DNA of 64,000 nt from positions 1 to 64,000 of the forward strand of contig CAZYJR010000020.1 of assembly GCA_964647905.1 (NCBI GenBank). The letters run 5' to 3'. Both the position numbers and the translations under genes were made by a program. Below, one piece after another: positions 1-9,136 of the stretch. Position 1 is the stretch's first letter, and each line of letters starts with the position of its first letter. A model generated the notes under the pieces. The model made no database searches, was not told the origin of the DNA, and saw nothing but the letters and a program-made list of their open reading frames with translations. This stretch comes from CAZYJR01 sp964647905. Lineage in GTDB: Bacteria > Desulfobacterota > DSM-4660 > Desulfatiglandales > HGW-15.

Positions 1-68
1 AGATAGAAAGGGCCCTTCAGGCCATAGAGAGCCTGCCCAGGCCCAAGCAGTACAGATCGGGCAAGTAG
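1..68 (+). CDS. 3' end of an upstream gene, partial
   Basis: An open frame enters from the window edge and stops at TAG 66-68, giving about 21 residues ending in ALQAIESLPRPKQYRSGK. There is no stop in this frame before the window edge. The fragment is basic and proline-containing, as a disordered C-terminus would be. It is too short for family assignment, and it could also be chance. Confidence 0.35.
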   Translation, partial: IERALQAIESLPRPKQYRSGK

Positions 69-140
69 CGTGGAGTTTCCTGGAAGTCCCGGGGCGGTGC
101 GTATGTTCCGGCGGATCGCGCCGGGCGCCGCCCCGGATTT

Positions 141-227
141 GCTAGTGCCCATCCATAAATGAGTTCTCGGCACTAGCGAGTTTCCAGGGCAGAAATGAGC
201 AATTTCTTCCAAACGGAAACTTGCTAG
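141..227. repeat. two overlapping inverted repeats (alternative hairpins)
   Basis: GCTAGTGCC at 141-149 pairs perfectly with GGCACTAGC at 169-177. The right arm of that hairpin is shared by a second one: CTAGCGAGTTTCC (173-185) against GGAAACTTGCTAG (215-227), 12 of 13 complementary. The two folds are mutually exclusive. The second overlaps the stop codon of the minus-strand membrane gene, so it may act as its terminator. No U-tract follows on either strand, so the function is inferred only. Confidence 0.45.
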
Positions 228-772
228 CGGGGGACGTAGTAGATAGGACGGCCTCGACTCTCCGCCTTGTGGATCACCCAGGGCGCAATAAAGACGAAGA
301 GGACGTCGTGCCACAAGCCCGGCCCGAGATGGGCCAGGCGCAGGTTGCCCATACCGAAGGCGTCAAGCAGGTGAAGCGCGGCTGACAAGGCGGAATAGAG
401 GGCAAGGGCGGTCAGGAGCCCCTTGACCCACTCCGTCCTCTGGAGGGCCATGGAGAGCCCAAGCGCCGCCGCCACGGCCGCGTGGAACGCGCCCAGCTCC
501 ATTAGGAAGGGGCTCTGGGGCCAGGCGAGCGACGCGGCCAGATCCGACCCTTTGAAGACCTGGCAATACGCCCGGTAAGAGATATGAAGCAGCGTGAACA
601 GGGCAAAGAGATGGAGGAGCGCTTCTCCTCTCCTCCTGAGCGCTGGGATCGCGGCCCAGATGCCCAATGGTATGAACAGGGGCAGGAGCTCCACGCCCAG
701 GCCCAGGGTCTCGGCCCGGCCCCAGCCGCCGGCGAATGTCTCTATCAGGGAGGAAAACATAGGGGCGTACAC
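224..772 (-). CDS. hypothetical four-helix membrane protein
   Basis: A 182-residue protein with about five hydrophobic stretches, near residues 25-45, 50-70, 85-110, 118-137 and 150-168, so it should be an integral inner-membrane protein with four or five helices. Histidines lie in or near the helices (H54, H63 and H97 regions). The C-terminus is polar (KAESRGRPIYYVPR). I do not recognise a named family; small DoxX/DUF-type membrane proteins look like this. It is divergently transcribed from the nucleotidyltransferase gene with about 55 bp between them, so the two may share a regulatory region. The real start could be a few codons inside the frame. Confidence 0.6.
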   Translation of the reverse strand: MYAPMFSSLIETFAGGWGRAETLGLGVELLPLFIPLGIWAAIPALRRRGEALLHLFALFTLLHISYRAYCQVFKGSDLAASLAWPQSPFLMELGAFHAAVAAALGLSMALQRTEWVKGLLTALALYSALSAALHLLDAFGMGNLRLAHLGPGLWHDVLFVFIAPWVIHKAESRGRPIYYVPR

Positions 773-828
773 CCTCCACGCGGTCGGTGTGTTGAAGTCT
801 TTTTCGAATCATACGTAGATGCCGGGGG

Positions 829-1545
829 ATGTCAATGGATTCGGAGGAGATGAAGTCGAGCCGGGCCACGGATCCGCGGGGGCGCCCTGCAAGACCCGGC
901 AGCCCGGGCGGGAGGGGGACCGCCGGGTTGGTTCTGGCTGCCGGCGAGTCTTCAAGGATGGGGGATACGATCAAGCAGCTCCTGCCCGCCGGTGGTTCCA
1001 TAACCGTCTTGGAGCGGGTCCTGAAGGCGGTGCTGAAATCCGAGCTGGACACCGTGGTCTTGGTCCTGGGCTACAAGGCGGATTTGGTCAAGGACTCGCT
1101 CAAGCCGGAGCTGAAGGGCGATCCCAGATTGGTGTTGGTGGAGAATCCGGCATACAGGGATGGCCTCAGCACGTCTCTTATTGCCGGTCTGCGTGCGGTT
1201 GCCGAGACCCATGACCGGGTCATGGTCCTGCTGGGAGACATGCCCGGGATCCACCCGGGGCTCATAAACCGCCTGGATCGTGAGGTGGCGGGATCAGGCC
1301 GCCACTTGGGGGCGGTGAGGGTCGAGGGACGCCGCTCACTGCCCGCGGTCATAGGGCGGCGCTTTTACCGGGAAGTCTTCGAGCTCAGCGGTGACGTAGG
1401 GGCGCGCGAGTTCTTCAGCCGTTATCCAGGCGATGTACTGCTGGTGGATGAGGACGACTACGACGACATGGACATCGACACCCCGGAGGATTATCGGACC
1501 TACGTGAGCACGGAAAGGGGGCGGCCCCGACCCTTGCGGGGGTGA
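829..1545 (+). CDS. MobA/MocA-like nucleotidyltransferase
   Basis: An NTP-transferase (GT-A Rossmann fold) related to MocA and MobA, which transfer CMP or GMP to molybdopterin. The signature LVLAAGESSRMG near residue 34 is the nucleotide-binding loop, and the metal-binding LLGDMPG lies near residue 129. The C-terminal DIDTPEDY motif is typical of MocA-like enzymes. The first 30 residues are basic, proline-rich and not conserved in the family, so translation may begin at 835 or 850. Molybdenum cofactor genes at 13.5-17.7 kb and 40.7 kb fit a role in cofactor maturation for a molybdenum hydroxylase or other oxidoreductase, but family members also act on sugars or alditols. Confidence 0.8.
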   Translation: MSMDSEEMKSSRATDPRGRPARPGSPGGRGTAGLVLAAGESSRMGDTIKQLLPAGGSITVLERVLKAVLKSELDTVVLVLGYKADLVKDSLKPELKGDPRLVLVENPAYRDGLSTSLIAGLRAVAETHDRVMVLLGDMPGIHPGLINRLDREVAGSGRHLGAVRVEGRRSLPAVIGRRFYREVFELSGDVGAREFFSRYPGDVLLVDEDDYDDMDIDTPEDYRTYVSTERGRPRPLRG

Positions 1546-1560
1546 CGGCCCATCCAGTGC

Positions 1561-3462
1561 CTATCGGAGTCCGGGCAGGGGCTCTATCCTTATCTCCGCA
1601 CGCTCTCGAAGCTCCCGGAGCCACGCCTCAAAGAGCACCCTGTGCTTCATCTCCCGTATTGAAGAGAGGTAATCCTCCTTCTCCTCGGCCAGTGACTCTT
1701 CGTCGATATCCCTGGAGCCCGCCCATCTCATAATCACAACCCCTGATTCGGTCTCAAAGACCTCTTCAGGGTATGGGTCGTCCTCATCCAGCCGGAACGC
1801 CGCTTCCTGAAGCACAGGATTGTTTCCCAGGCCTGGAACCGCTTGATTTCGCTTGAAAAAGTCCGTGGTCTGGGGGCTCAGGCCCTGCTCGCCGACCACG
1901 GCCTCCCAGTCCCCCCCCTGTCTCAAGCGCTCCAGCACCTCTTGAGCCTTTGCGCGGGCCTTTTCCCGCGCGCGCTCGGATAGGAGGTCTTCCCTCACTT
2001 CTTCCCTTACGCCGGCCAACTGCGGGAGGTGGGAAGGCCTTGTCTCGTCCACCTGGAATATAAAGAAAGAGTCATTGAATTCGATCACATCGCTCACCGC
2101 CCCTCTTTCCAGGTTGAAAAGGACCTCTTCCAGCTTGTCGCTCTCACCCAGGCCCGGGATCTCCTCCCCCCGGCTGAAAAGGCCGGTGTCATGAACCAAA
2201 AGGCCGTGGGACCCGGCATGCTCCTTCAGGTCCACTTCATAGGGCATTTGGTCCATTAAGGAGAGGGCCTCCTCGTGCGCTATGTCCGAGGCCCGGACCG
2301 AGGTCAGGTGCTCGGCTATTTCCCCTCGCACTTCTTCAAAGGGCCTGGTCCGGGCCTCCTGGATGTCTTCCACCTTTATTATGTGATACCCGAACCCGGT
2401 CCTGACCAAGTCGCTTATCTCACCCTCTTCAAGCTTGAAGGCCGCTTCTTCGAAACCTTCGACCATCTCCCCTCGAGAGAAGTACCCCACGTCTCCACCC
2501 TGGTCCTTTGAGGGGCCTTCGGAATAGGTCTTTGCAAGCTCTGAAAAATCCTCACCTTTTTTGGCTTTGTTAAGGACCTCAAGAGCTTTCTGTTTAACTT
2601 TAGCTTCCTCTTCTTCAGTCGCTTTCTGATCCAAACGAAATAGTATATGCTTTGCTTTAACTCTTTTCTTCTCTTTATATCGTTCTATATTCTCCTGATA
2701 GTAAGCCTTCAATTGTTCTTCAGATATCTTTATCTGATCAAAAAAGGTTGAAGGCTCGATTTTTATATACTTAACACTGATTTTGTCTGGGATTCTGTAC
2801 TCTTCTTTACGGTTTTCAAAGTACTCCTCCACCTCGGCCGGTTCGAGCCGGATGCCTTCCCGGAAATCGGCAGGGTCAAAGGCGACGTATTGGACCTTTG
2901 TTTGCAGGTTCAGATACCTGTAGTACTCCCTTACTTCATGGTCGGTCACCGGCTGGAAGGCGGTCAGGAATTGATCGGCCTTGTCCTTCAGCAGGGCTTG
3001 GGCCACCGTACGCTCGAAGTCCTCCGGTGTCATTCGGTTCTGGTCCAGGACCGCCCTGTAACGGCCTTCGTGGAATCGTCCCTGGAACTGAAATGCCGGA
3101 TAGGACATTATCTCACTGCGTATCTCGTCCTCGGTTACGTCCAGTCCCAGTCTCCTGGCCTCCTGGGTGATCAGCCTCTGGTCGATGAGCTGCTGCAGGG
3201 CCTGGCGCTTAAGATCAAAGGCCTCTATCAGGTTCTCGCTCCACATGTCTCGGTATTGACGCCTAAGTGACTCCAAGAGGTCCTTATACGCCTTTTGGTA
3301 TTCAGTGCTGGTAATGGGTTCCCCGTTTACGCTCGCCACCTTGACCCCCTCCCTGGAGCGGAAGGAGTAGCCGAAGTAGAAAATGAAGACCACGGCGATG
3401 ATGGCGATCAATACCTTGATCAGGTACGACTTGGCGTGCTTCCTCATCAGGCTCAGCAGCAT
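1561..3462 (-). CDS. ppiD: PpiD/SurA-type periplasmic peptidyl-prolyl isomerase
   Basis: A 633-residue membrane-anchored foldase. The N-terminus is MLLSLMRKHAKSYLIKVLIA followed by a hydrophobic helix (about residues 13-31), then a SurA-N chaperone domain (about 35-200). A parvulin rotamase domain runs from about residue 268 to 360, containing KAKHILFRL, GEDFSELAKTYSEGPS and GGDVGYFSRGEMV. The C-terminal half carries a second, degenerate parvulin-like region, as in PpiD. Predicted role: folding of outer-membrane and periplasmic proteins at the inner membrane. The stretch encoding residues about 215-315 (2,530-2,830) is clearly AT-richer than the rest of the gene. It is divergent from the NamZ gene. 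Confidence 0.9.
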   Translation of the reverse strand: MLLSLMRKHAKSYLIKVLIAIIAVVFIFYFGYSFRSREGVKVASVNGEPITSTEYQKAYKDLLESLRRQYRDMWSENLIEAFDLKRQALQQLIDQRLITQEARRLGLDVTEDEIRSEIMSYPAFQFQGRFHEGRYRAVLDQNRMTPEDFERTVAQALLKDKADQFLTAFQPVTDHEVREYYRYLNLQTKVQYVAFDPADFREGIRLEPAEVEEYFENRKEEYRIPDKISVKYIKIEPSTFFDQIKISEEQLKAYYQENIERYKEKKRVKAKHILFRLDQKATEEEEAKVKQKALEVLNKAKKGEDFSELAKTYSEGPSKDQGGDVGYFSRGEMVEGFEEAAFKLEEGEISDLVRTGFGYHIIKVEDIQEARTRPFEEVRGEIAEHLTSVRASDIAHEEALSLMDQMPYEVDLKEHAGSHGLLVHDTGLFSRGEEIPGLGESDKLEEVLFNLERGAVSDVIEFNDSFFIFQVDETRPSHLPQLAGVREEVREDLLSERAREKARAKAQEVLERLRQGGDWEAVVGEQGLSPQTTDFFKRNQAVPGLGNNPVLQEAAFRLDEDDPYPEEVFETESGVVIMRWAGSRDIDEESLAEEKEDYLSSIREMKHRVLFEAWLRELRERAEIRIEPLPGLR

Positions 3463-3679
3463 GAGTGTTCCCTCTCCCTGAATAATTGCGTGACCGCGTA
3501 GGCTAGCATGATACTCGGGTGGTGTCCAATACTATCTCCGCGGAAACCCCCGTCTTGGCGGGGCGCGCCGGGTTGACTGAGACGGGGGCCTCTGGTAGCT
3601 TCCGGTTGAGCGGACGGCGGGAGAGAGGCTTTTCCCGGCCGGATCGCCATTGCATCGGGTTCAACTAGGGGGACTGCAG

Positions 3680-4861
3680 GTGGCTCGTACCGCGACCGGA
3701 TTGGACCGGGTGGGGGACAAGGGGCCGGAGTTGGGTCTGGACGGCCTGAGGCTTGGTCTGTTGTGCAATCAGGCCTCGGTGGATTCCCACCTCCGCCCGG
3801 CCCCGGCCGTTGTCGGCAAGGCCTTTCCGGGCCGCCTCAAGGCCCTTTTCGGCCCCCAGCACGGCTACGGGGGCGAGGACCAGGACAACATGGTCGAGAC
3901 CGCCCACTCCTACGCCCCGGCTTACGGGGTCCCTGTCTTCAGTCTCTACTCTGAAGATCGTGCCCCCCGACCCTGGATGCTGGAGGAGATCGACGTCCTC
4001 CTGGTGGACGTCCAGGACGTGGGTGCCAGGGTATATACCTTTGCCTCCACCCTGCTCCAGTGCCTCAAGGCGGTCTCCCCGGCCGGCAAGAGGATCGTGG
4101 TGCTGGACCGCCCAAATCCGTTGGGTGGGAGGATCGTGGAAGGCAATCTCCTCTCACCCGAGCTGTACTCCTTTGTGGGGCCCTGCCGCCTGCCCATGCG
4201 CCACGGCATGACCATTGGGGAGATGGCGATCATGTTCAACCGGGTCTTCGGGCTGGAGGCTGACCTGGAGGTAATACCCATGGCCGGATGGGAGCGTTGG
4301 ATGCAGTGGGAAGATACCGGATTGCGGTGGATAATGCCCTCCCCGAACATGCCCTGGCCCGGGACCGCCCGCGTCTACCCGGGGCAGGTCCTGTGGGAAG
4401 GCACCAACGTATCCGAGGGCCGGGGCACTTGTCGCCCCTTTGAGCTCTTTGGTGCGCCCTTCATTGACCCCCTTCGCTTGATGAGGCTCTTGCCGCCCGG
4501 GGCACTCAAGGGCTGTGTCTTGCAGGATTTCTCCTTTCGTCCTACCTTTCACAAATGGGAAGGGCGAATCTGCAAGGGGTTCTTCATCCATGTCCTTGAT
4601 CGGGAGGAATTCAGGCCGTACTCCACCGCCCTGGCGCTTTTGGGCGCCGTAATACGGGAACATGGGGATCAATTCCAGTGGCGGGACCCTCCGTACGAGT
4701 ACGAGTACGAGCGCCTCCCCATAGACTTGATCTTGGGAGACAGCAGCCTCCGGGTCTCACTGGAATCCGGGGCCGACCCCATTGGGCTGATCGAGGACCA
4801 TCAGGGCCGGCTAATGGACTTCTTGGAGCAGTGGGAGCCCTATCTCATTTATCCAGCTTGA
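3680..4861 (+). CDS. DUF1343 / NamZ-type exo-muramidase
   Basis: A DUF1343 protein (YbbC/NamZ family); Bacillus NamZ removes N-acetylmuramic acid from the non-reducing end of peptidoglycan fragments. Family motifs visible are LGLLCNQASVD near the N-terminus, LFGPQHGYGG, DVLLVDVQDVGARVYTF, VLDRPNPLGG and the C-terminal block around SEGRGTCRPFELFGAPF. The open frame extends back to a TTG at 3650. I place the start at GTG 3680 because AGGGGGAC sits 6 nt upstream and the family normally begins shortly before GLD. No signal peptide is visible with this start. A role in cell-wall recycling is inferred from family. Confidence 0.85.
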   Translation: MARTATGLDRVGDKGPELGLDGLRLGLLCNQASVDSHLRPAPAVVGKAFPGRLKALFGPQHGYGGEDQDNMVETAHSYAPAYGVPVFSLYSEDRAPRPWMLEEIDVLLVDVQDVGARVYTFASTLLQCLKAVSPAGKRIVVLDRPNPLGGRIVEGNLLSPELYSFVGPCRLPMRHGMTIGEMAIMFNRVFGLEADLEVIPMAGWERWMQWEDTGLRWIMPSPNMPWPGTARVYPGQVLWEGTNVSEGRGTCRPFELFGAPFIDPLRLMRLLPPGALKGCVLQDFSFRPTFHKWEGRICKGFFIHVLDREEFRPYSTALALLGAVIREHGDQFQWRDPPYEYEYERLPIDLILGDSSLRVSLESGADPIGLIEDHQGRLMDFLEQWEPYLIYPA

Positions 4862-4903
4862 CGGGCGGCTGAGGTCCGCAATAGGGCTCGCCGGCATTTA
4901 CGG

Positions 4904-5074
4904 CTACCTGCTTTGCTCGCCGCTGATCCACTTGTCTATGGCTTCCTTGTCGAACCTCCACACTCTCCCGATACGAATGGCCGGGATCTTTCCTTCTGCA
5001 GCATATTTGCATATTGTTATTTCGTGAAGTTTTAAGTATTTAGCAAGCTCTTTGGTCGTCATTATTTCTGGCAT
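4904..5074 (-). CDS. excisionase-family HTH DNA-binding protein
   Basis: A 56-residue ORF starting MPEIMTTKELAKYLKLHEIT and continuing with CKYAAEGKIPAIRIGRVWRF. This is the HTH_17 / MerR-like excisionase signature (TTKELAKYL...I..YA..GKIPA.RIG..WRF). Small proteins of this type bind DNA as recombination directionality factors or as antitoxin/regulator components. No integrase, recombinase or toxin is adjacent, so the partner is unknown. It is embedded in locally AT-rich DNA (4,960-5,170) unlike its surroundings, suggesting a remnant of a small insertion. Its 5' end overlaps the region upstream of the divergent nuclease gene. Confidence 0.75.
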   Translation of the reverse strand: MPEIMTTKELAKYLKLHEITICKYAAEGKIPAIRIGRVWRFDKEAIDKWISGEQSR

Positions 5075-5105
5075 ATTAAGCTCCTTACTATATCATCGAC
5101 TGGAG

Positions 5106-5789
5106 ATGGCGCAGATGGCGAAATTAAGTATCATTATATATAATTCCCAAAAACAGCAAAGTCAACAAAAACCTGGTGCACTACTCGTGGCCTTGCTGCT
5201 CCTGGCCCTGGCGGCGCCCCCCGCCTTTTCGGCCGGCGCCTTCAGGGTGGATTTCGTGTGCGACGGGGACACGGTGATCCTCGAGTCCGGGGAGACCGTC
5301 AGGTACATAGGGATCGACGCGCCCGAAATGGGAGACGAGGAGGTCCCGCCGGAGTTCCTCGCCCGGGAGTCCAGGGACTTTAACCGAAGCCTGGTGGCCG
5401 GGCGTCCGATCCGGCTGGAGTTCGACCAAGAGAGGCGGGACCGCTACGGCCGACTGCTTGCATATCTTTATCCTGAGGACGGGGGCATGGTCAATCTGCT
5501 GCTGGTGAGAAGGGGGCTTGCCCGCGTGCTGGTGACCCCGCCCAATACGGCCCGCGCGCGGTCTCTCTTGGAGGCCCAGCGCAGGGCCATGAGGGCCGGG
5601 GTAGGTTTGTGGGGCCGGCCGGCTGAATCGGGAGGCGGTCCATATGTGGGGAGCAGAAGGTCCTATAGGTTCCATCGCCCCGGCTGTCCTTACGGCATGC
5701 GTATACGGGAGAGAAACCGGATCAAGTTCGAGAGCCGCAGGGATGCGTTTTGGGAGGGCTTCAGTCCCTGCAGAAAATGCATGCCTTGA
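5106..5789 (+). CDS. secreted thermonuclease-like protein with Ada-type Zn-binding tail
   Basis: A staphylococcal-nuclease-like (SNase) fold: DGDTVILESGETVRYIGID near residue 53, then the conserved RDRYGRLLAYLY, with acidic and arginine catalytic positions in place. A signal peptide is evident (PGALLVALLLLALAAPPAFSA). The last 45 residues have the pattern GSRRSYRFHRPGC...F.SRRDAF..G.SPCRKC, resembling the Cys-rich metal-binding domain of Ada; this SNase+Ada-like pairing is common. Predicted role: secreted Ca-dependent DNA/RNA nuclease. The open frame begins at 5052; 5106 or 5115 is the better start because the upstream part is shared with the divergent HTH gene and lacks a ribosome site. Confidence 0.85.
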   Translation: MAQMAKLSIIIYNSQKQQSQQKPGALLVALLLLALAAPPAFSAGAFRVDFVCDGDTVILESGETVRYIGIDAPEMGDEEVPPEFLARESRDFNRSLVAGRPIRLEFDQERRDRYGRLLAYLYPEDGGMVNLLLVRRGLARVLVTPPNTARARSLLEAQRRAMRAGVGLWGRPAESGGGPYVGSRRSYRFHRPGCPYGMRIRERNRIKFESRRDAFWEGFSPCRKCMP

Positions 5790-5876
5790 CCGGATCGGAC
5801 AGGGCCTTGACTGCCCGGCGGCCGGGGTCTATAACCCGAGTCCAGTCAAGCCGTTGCATTACCCGGGACGTTGAGC

Positions 5877-8162
5877 ATGAAACCACTTCTGCGCTTCAAG
5901 CTGAAAAACCCCAGGCTGAGCATGGCCGGGAAGAGGCTCTTTTTTTATGCCTTGATCGGAGTCATAGCCGGGCTGGGATCCGTGGTCTTTCACTACCTCT
6001 GCCAGTTGGGGGCGTACGGGTTCATGGAGCTCTTGGCCGGTTACCGGCCGCCCGACCCTGCCGGGGAGGCCCATCTCTTCCCTCCCTCAGGGGTGCCTTT
6101 CCGGCGCTGGATGCTGCTCTTCCTGCCCGCCATCGGGGGGCTGATCAGCGGTTGGCTGGTCTATACCTTCGCCCCGGAAGCGGAAGGGCACGGAACCGAT
6201 GCGGCCATCGATGCATACCACAACCGAGGCGGGGCCATCCGCAGCCGAATACCGATCATCAAGACCTTGGCCTCGGCCGTGACGCTCACCTCGGGCGGCT
6301 CTGGGGGCAGGGAGGGCCCCATCGCCCAGATAGGGGCGGGGTTCGGCTCCTTTTTGGCCACCAGGCTTAATCTTTCAGACCGGGATCGCAGGATCATGAT
6401 GGCGGCGGGCATGGGAGCCGGGGTGGGCAGCATTTTCCGAGCCCCGCTGGCAGGGGCGCTTTTCGCCGCCGAGGTCCTCTACAAGGAGCCGGAGTTCGAG
6501 AGCGAGGTGATCATACCAGCGGGCATCTCATCGGTGGTGGCCTACTGCATATTCTGCCTGGTCTTCGGATGGGGATCACTCTTCCAGACCGAGCACTTCG
6601 TTTTCCGCAATCCCCTGGAGTTGGGTCCATACGTGGTCCTCGCCTTTGTGCTGGCAGGCGGCGGCTTCCTATACGTAAAGGCCTTCTACGGGGTTCAGCG
6701 CTTCTTCGCGCGGAAGATCCCCCTGCCCAACCACCTTAAGCCCGCCCTGGGAGGGCTCTTCACAGGGCTGATCGGTTTCTTCCTCCCACAGACCCTGGCC
6801 TTCGGCTATGGGTTCGCCCAGATGGCCCTGGACAACCAACTCCCCTGGCTGTTTCTCATGGGGTTGGCCTTTGGAAAGATACTGACCACGTCCTTTTCCA
6901 TCGGTTCAGGGGGTAGCGGGGGTGTGTTCGGTCCCTCGGTGGTAATCGGCGGCGCCTTCGGCGGTGCTGTGGGCCGGATGTTCAACGCCTTGATGCCCGG
7001 CGTGGTCACCCACCCGGGCGCCTTTGTGGTGGTCGGAATGGCGGGCTTTTTCGCCGCGGTCTCCAACACGCCCATTTCGACCATCATATTCGTGAGCGAG
7101 ATGACCAACTCATATCATCTCCTCCTGCCCAGCCTCCTGGTGTGCTCACTGGCATACCTCCTGTCCCGGAACTGGACCATCTATGAGAAGCAGGTACCCT
7201 CCAAAATAGATTCCAACGCACACCTCGGGGAGTTCTTCGTGGATGTGTTGGGCAGCATACGGGTGGAGGAGCTGATGCCTCAGGTACGCAAGGTGGAGAC
7301 AGTGCCTGAGGACATGACTTTCAGCGCCTTCAGGCGCGTTTTCAGCTCCACCCAGCAGCACTACTTCCCTGTGGTGGACAAGGATGGAAAGCTCTCAGGG
7401 ATTTTTTCCATCAACGACATAAGGAGCGTGCTCTTCAACCAGGAGATCGGCGACCTGGTGTTGATGAAGGATATAGCCAACACCGAGATCATCTCCACAA
7501 CGCCCAGCGAGGACTTGAACGAGGTCCTGAAGAAGTTCACAGTACGCAACCTCCACAGGCTGCCCGTGGTGCGGGACGAGGACCCTCGTGAGTTCCTGGG
7601 CATGCTGGACCGGCGCGAGGTGATCCAATACTACAACAGTCGTGTGGAAGAGATCAAGGCCGGCAGGCATCGCATAAGCGTGGATTCGGACAGGGAGGTC
7701 TCCCTGCTCAAGAACGTAGCCGTGGGTGAGGCCATGAATACCCTGTGCGAGACCATACGCGAGGACATGCCCGGCGACGCCCTCAGGGACTTTTTCTACC
7801 GATCCAAGCACAGGAGCTTCCCGGTGGTGGACCAAGCGGGCCGCCTGGTCGGGGTCATTTCCTTCTCAGACGTGGAAAGGCTTCCCTTGAGCGGCGAGGT
7901 GCGCGGCCTGACCGCCAGGGAGTTCGCCACCAAGAATGTGGTCACGGTGAGGCGGGAAGACAGCCTCTTCCTGGCCCTGAGCCGCATCAGCCAAGGGGAC
8001 TTCTCCATCGTTCCGGTGATCGACGGACCCGCCTCCAGGAGGGTCTTGGGGGTGGTGAGCCGCAGGGACATCGTTGCCGGGTATGAAAAGGCCCTGCTGG
8101 GGTCCGGCTTTCCCAAGAGGATAAAGGGCCGGGATAAGCAACAGGCCGCCGGAGGACTCTAG
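5877..8162 (+). CDS. ClC-type chloride/proton antiporter with CBS domains
   Basis: About 761 residues. The ClC membrane domain (about 15-440) carries the ion-path signatures GSGGREGP (gating glutamate) and GSGGSGGVFGPSVVIGG. The cytoplasmic part holds two tandem CBS pairs, an unusually long regulatory module (roughly residues 460-590 and 610-755), with typical FPVVD and LVGVISFSDV elements. CBS pairs usually bind adenine nucleotides and gate transport. A TTG at 5871 is an alternative start. The 3' end overlaps the stop of the convergent cpoB gene by 4 bp. Confidence 0.9.
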   Translation: MKPLLRFKLKNPRLSMAGKRLFFYALIGVIAGLGSVVFHYLCQLGAYGFMELLAGYRPPDPAGEAHLFPPSGVPFRRWMLLFLPAIGGLISGWLVYTFAPEAEGHGTDAAIDAYHNRGGAIRSRIPIIKTLASAVTLTSGGSGGREGPIAQIGAGFGSFLATRLNLSDRDRRIMMAAGMGAGVGSIFRAPLAGALFAAEVLYKEPEFESEVIIPAGISSVVAYCIFCLVFGWGSLFQTEHFVFRNPLELGPYVVLAFVLAGGGFLYVKAFYGVQRFFARKIPLPNHLKPALGGLFTGLIGFFLPQTLAFGYGFAQMALDNQLPWLFLMGLAFGKILTTSFSIGSGGSGGVFGPSVVIGGAFGGAVGRMFNALMPGVVTHPGAFVVVGMAGFFAAVSNTPISTIIFVSEMTNSYHLLLPSLLVCSLAYLLSRNWTIYEKQVPSKIDSNAHLGEFFVDVLGSIRVEELMPQVRKVETVPEDMTFSAFRRVFSSTQQHYFPVVDKDGKLSGIFSINDIRSVLFNQEIGDLVLMKDIANTEIISTTPSEDLNEVLKKFTVRNLHRLPVVRDEDPREFLGMLDRREVIQYYNSRVEEIKAGRHRISVDSDREVSLLKNVAVGEAMNTLCETIREDMPGDALRDFFYRSKHRSFPVVDQAGRLVGVISFSDVERLPLSGEVRGLTAREFATKNVVTVRREDSLFLALSRISQGDFSIVPVIDGPASRRVLGVVSRRDIVAGYEKALLGSGFPKRIKGRDKQQAAGGL

Positions 8163-9031
8163 TCCAGGGCCTCCAGCTTTTTCGCCGCCAACTTCGCCTC
8201 GTTGGAGTCGGGGAAATCCTTGGTGATCTTCTTCAACAAGAGCCGGGCGCTGGTCTTGTCCTCTATCTCCAAGAACGCCACTGCCTGCCGGTACATGGCG
8301 TTCGCCACCTTGTTCCCTTTCGGGTAATCCTTTATCACCTTTTGATAAGAGAGGATGGCCTGTTCGAACTGCTCCATGGCCATGTGGCATTCACCGATCC
8401 AGAAATGGGCGTTGTCCGCCCTGTCAGACTCGGGGTGGCGCTCCAGGAATGTCTTGAAGGCGGCCATTGCCTCTTCGTAGCGCTTGTCGCCGAAAAGCGA
8501 GCGAGCGCGCTCATAGAGCTCCTCTTCGCCCGAGGGGAGTGTCTCCTCGGGCGGCGCGGGTTCAGGAGCAGCCCCCGGCCCGGGCGCCGGGGCGAGCTCC
8601 GGGGGAGCGAGGGGCCTCTCTCCTTCGGGGGCTTCCAGCCCCAGGTATGCCTGCTGCTGGCGCACCATGCCTTCGAGGGTCCGGATTTCACTGGAGAGCG
8701 CTTCGACCTCCCCCTTCAGGGCGTCCAGTCGGCTGAGGTCCTCCTCCACGATCCGCTTCAGCAAATGCGCGTTGTCCTCGCTCCTGCCAGATATCCGGCT
8801 GACCTCCTCCTTTACTTGATTCGTCTCCAGCCGCAACTGGGCTTGGTTGGCCTCCATGGTCTCCAGGCGGGAGGGAAGGTCGCTTCCCGCCGTCTCCTGC
8901 AAGTCCGAGACCTTTTGGTTGAGCGAGTTGATCTGGCGGTTGAAGTACGCCATTTCCCGGTCGTACGTGCAGGAGCAAAAGACGAGGGAGACGGCGAAAA
9001 TCAGTAACAGCCACTTCGGATATTTCATCAT
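8159..9031 (-). CDS. cpoB: Tol-Pal system protein CpoB (YbgF)
   Basis: A 290-residue lipoprotein: a hydrophobic leader ends in the lipobox-like VFCSC, followed by a coiled coil (about residues 25-120) that trimerises in YbgF/CpoB. A Pro/Ala/Glu-rich linker (about 130-165) leads to C-terminal TPR repeats (LYERARSLFGDKRYEEAMAA, FWIGECHMAMEQFEQAILSY, AMYRQAVAFLEIED). CpoB couples peptidoglycan synthesis with Tol-driven outer-membrane constriction. It is the last gene of the tolQRAB-pal-cpoB operon, about 100 bp after pal. Confidence 0.9.
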   Translation of the reverse strand: MMKYPKWLLLIFAVSLVFCSCTYDREMAYFNRQINSLNQKVSDLQETAGSDLPSRLETMEANQAQLRLETNQVKEEVSRISGRSEDNAHLLKRIVEEDLSRLDALKGEVEALSSEIRTLEGMVRQQQAYLGLEAPEGERPLAPPELAPAPGPGAAPEPAPPEETLPSGEEELYERARSLFGDKRYEEAMAAFKTFLERHPESDRADNAHFWIGECHMAMEQFEQAILSYQKVIKDYPKGNKVANAMYRQAVAFLEIEDKTSARLLLKKITKDFPDSNEAKLAAKKLEALD

Positions 9032-9136
9032 GTGCTACCCGAAATCGGAGTGCATCCTGGGAGTCCGATGAAGGGGCGACCGGTCCCCGCCGCCTGTAGG
9101 CGGGCGGGGCACCGGCCGGCAAGTTCTCTCCGGTCG

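Noticed and set aside
363..1052. minus-strand ORF overlapping two genes
   Set aside because: Overlaps the membrane protein and the nucleotidyltransferase, Arg/Pro-rich with no recognisable domain.
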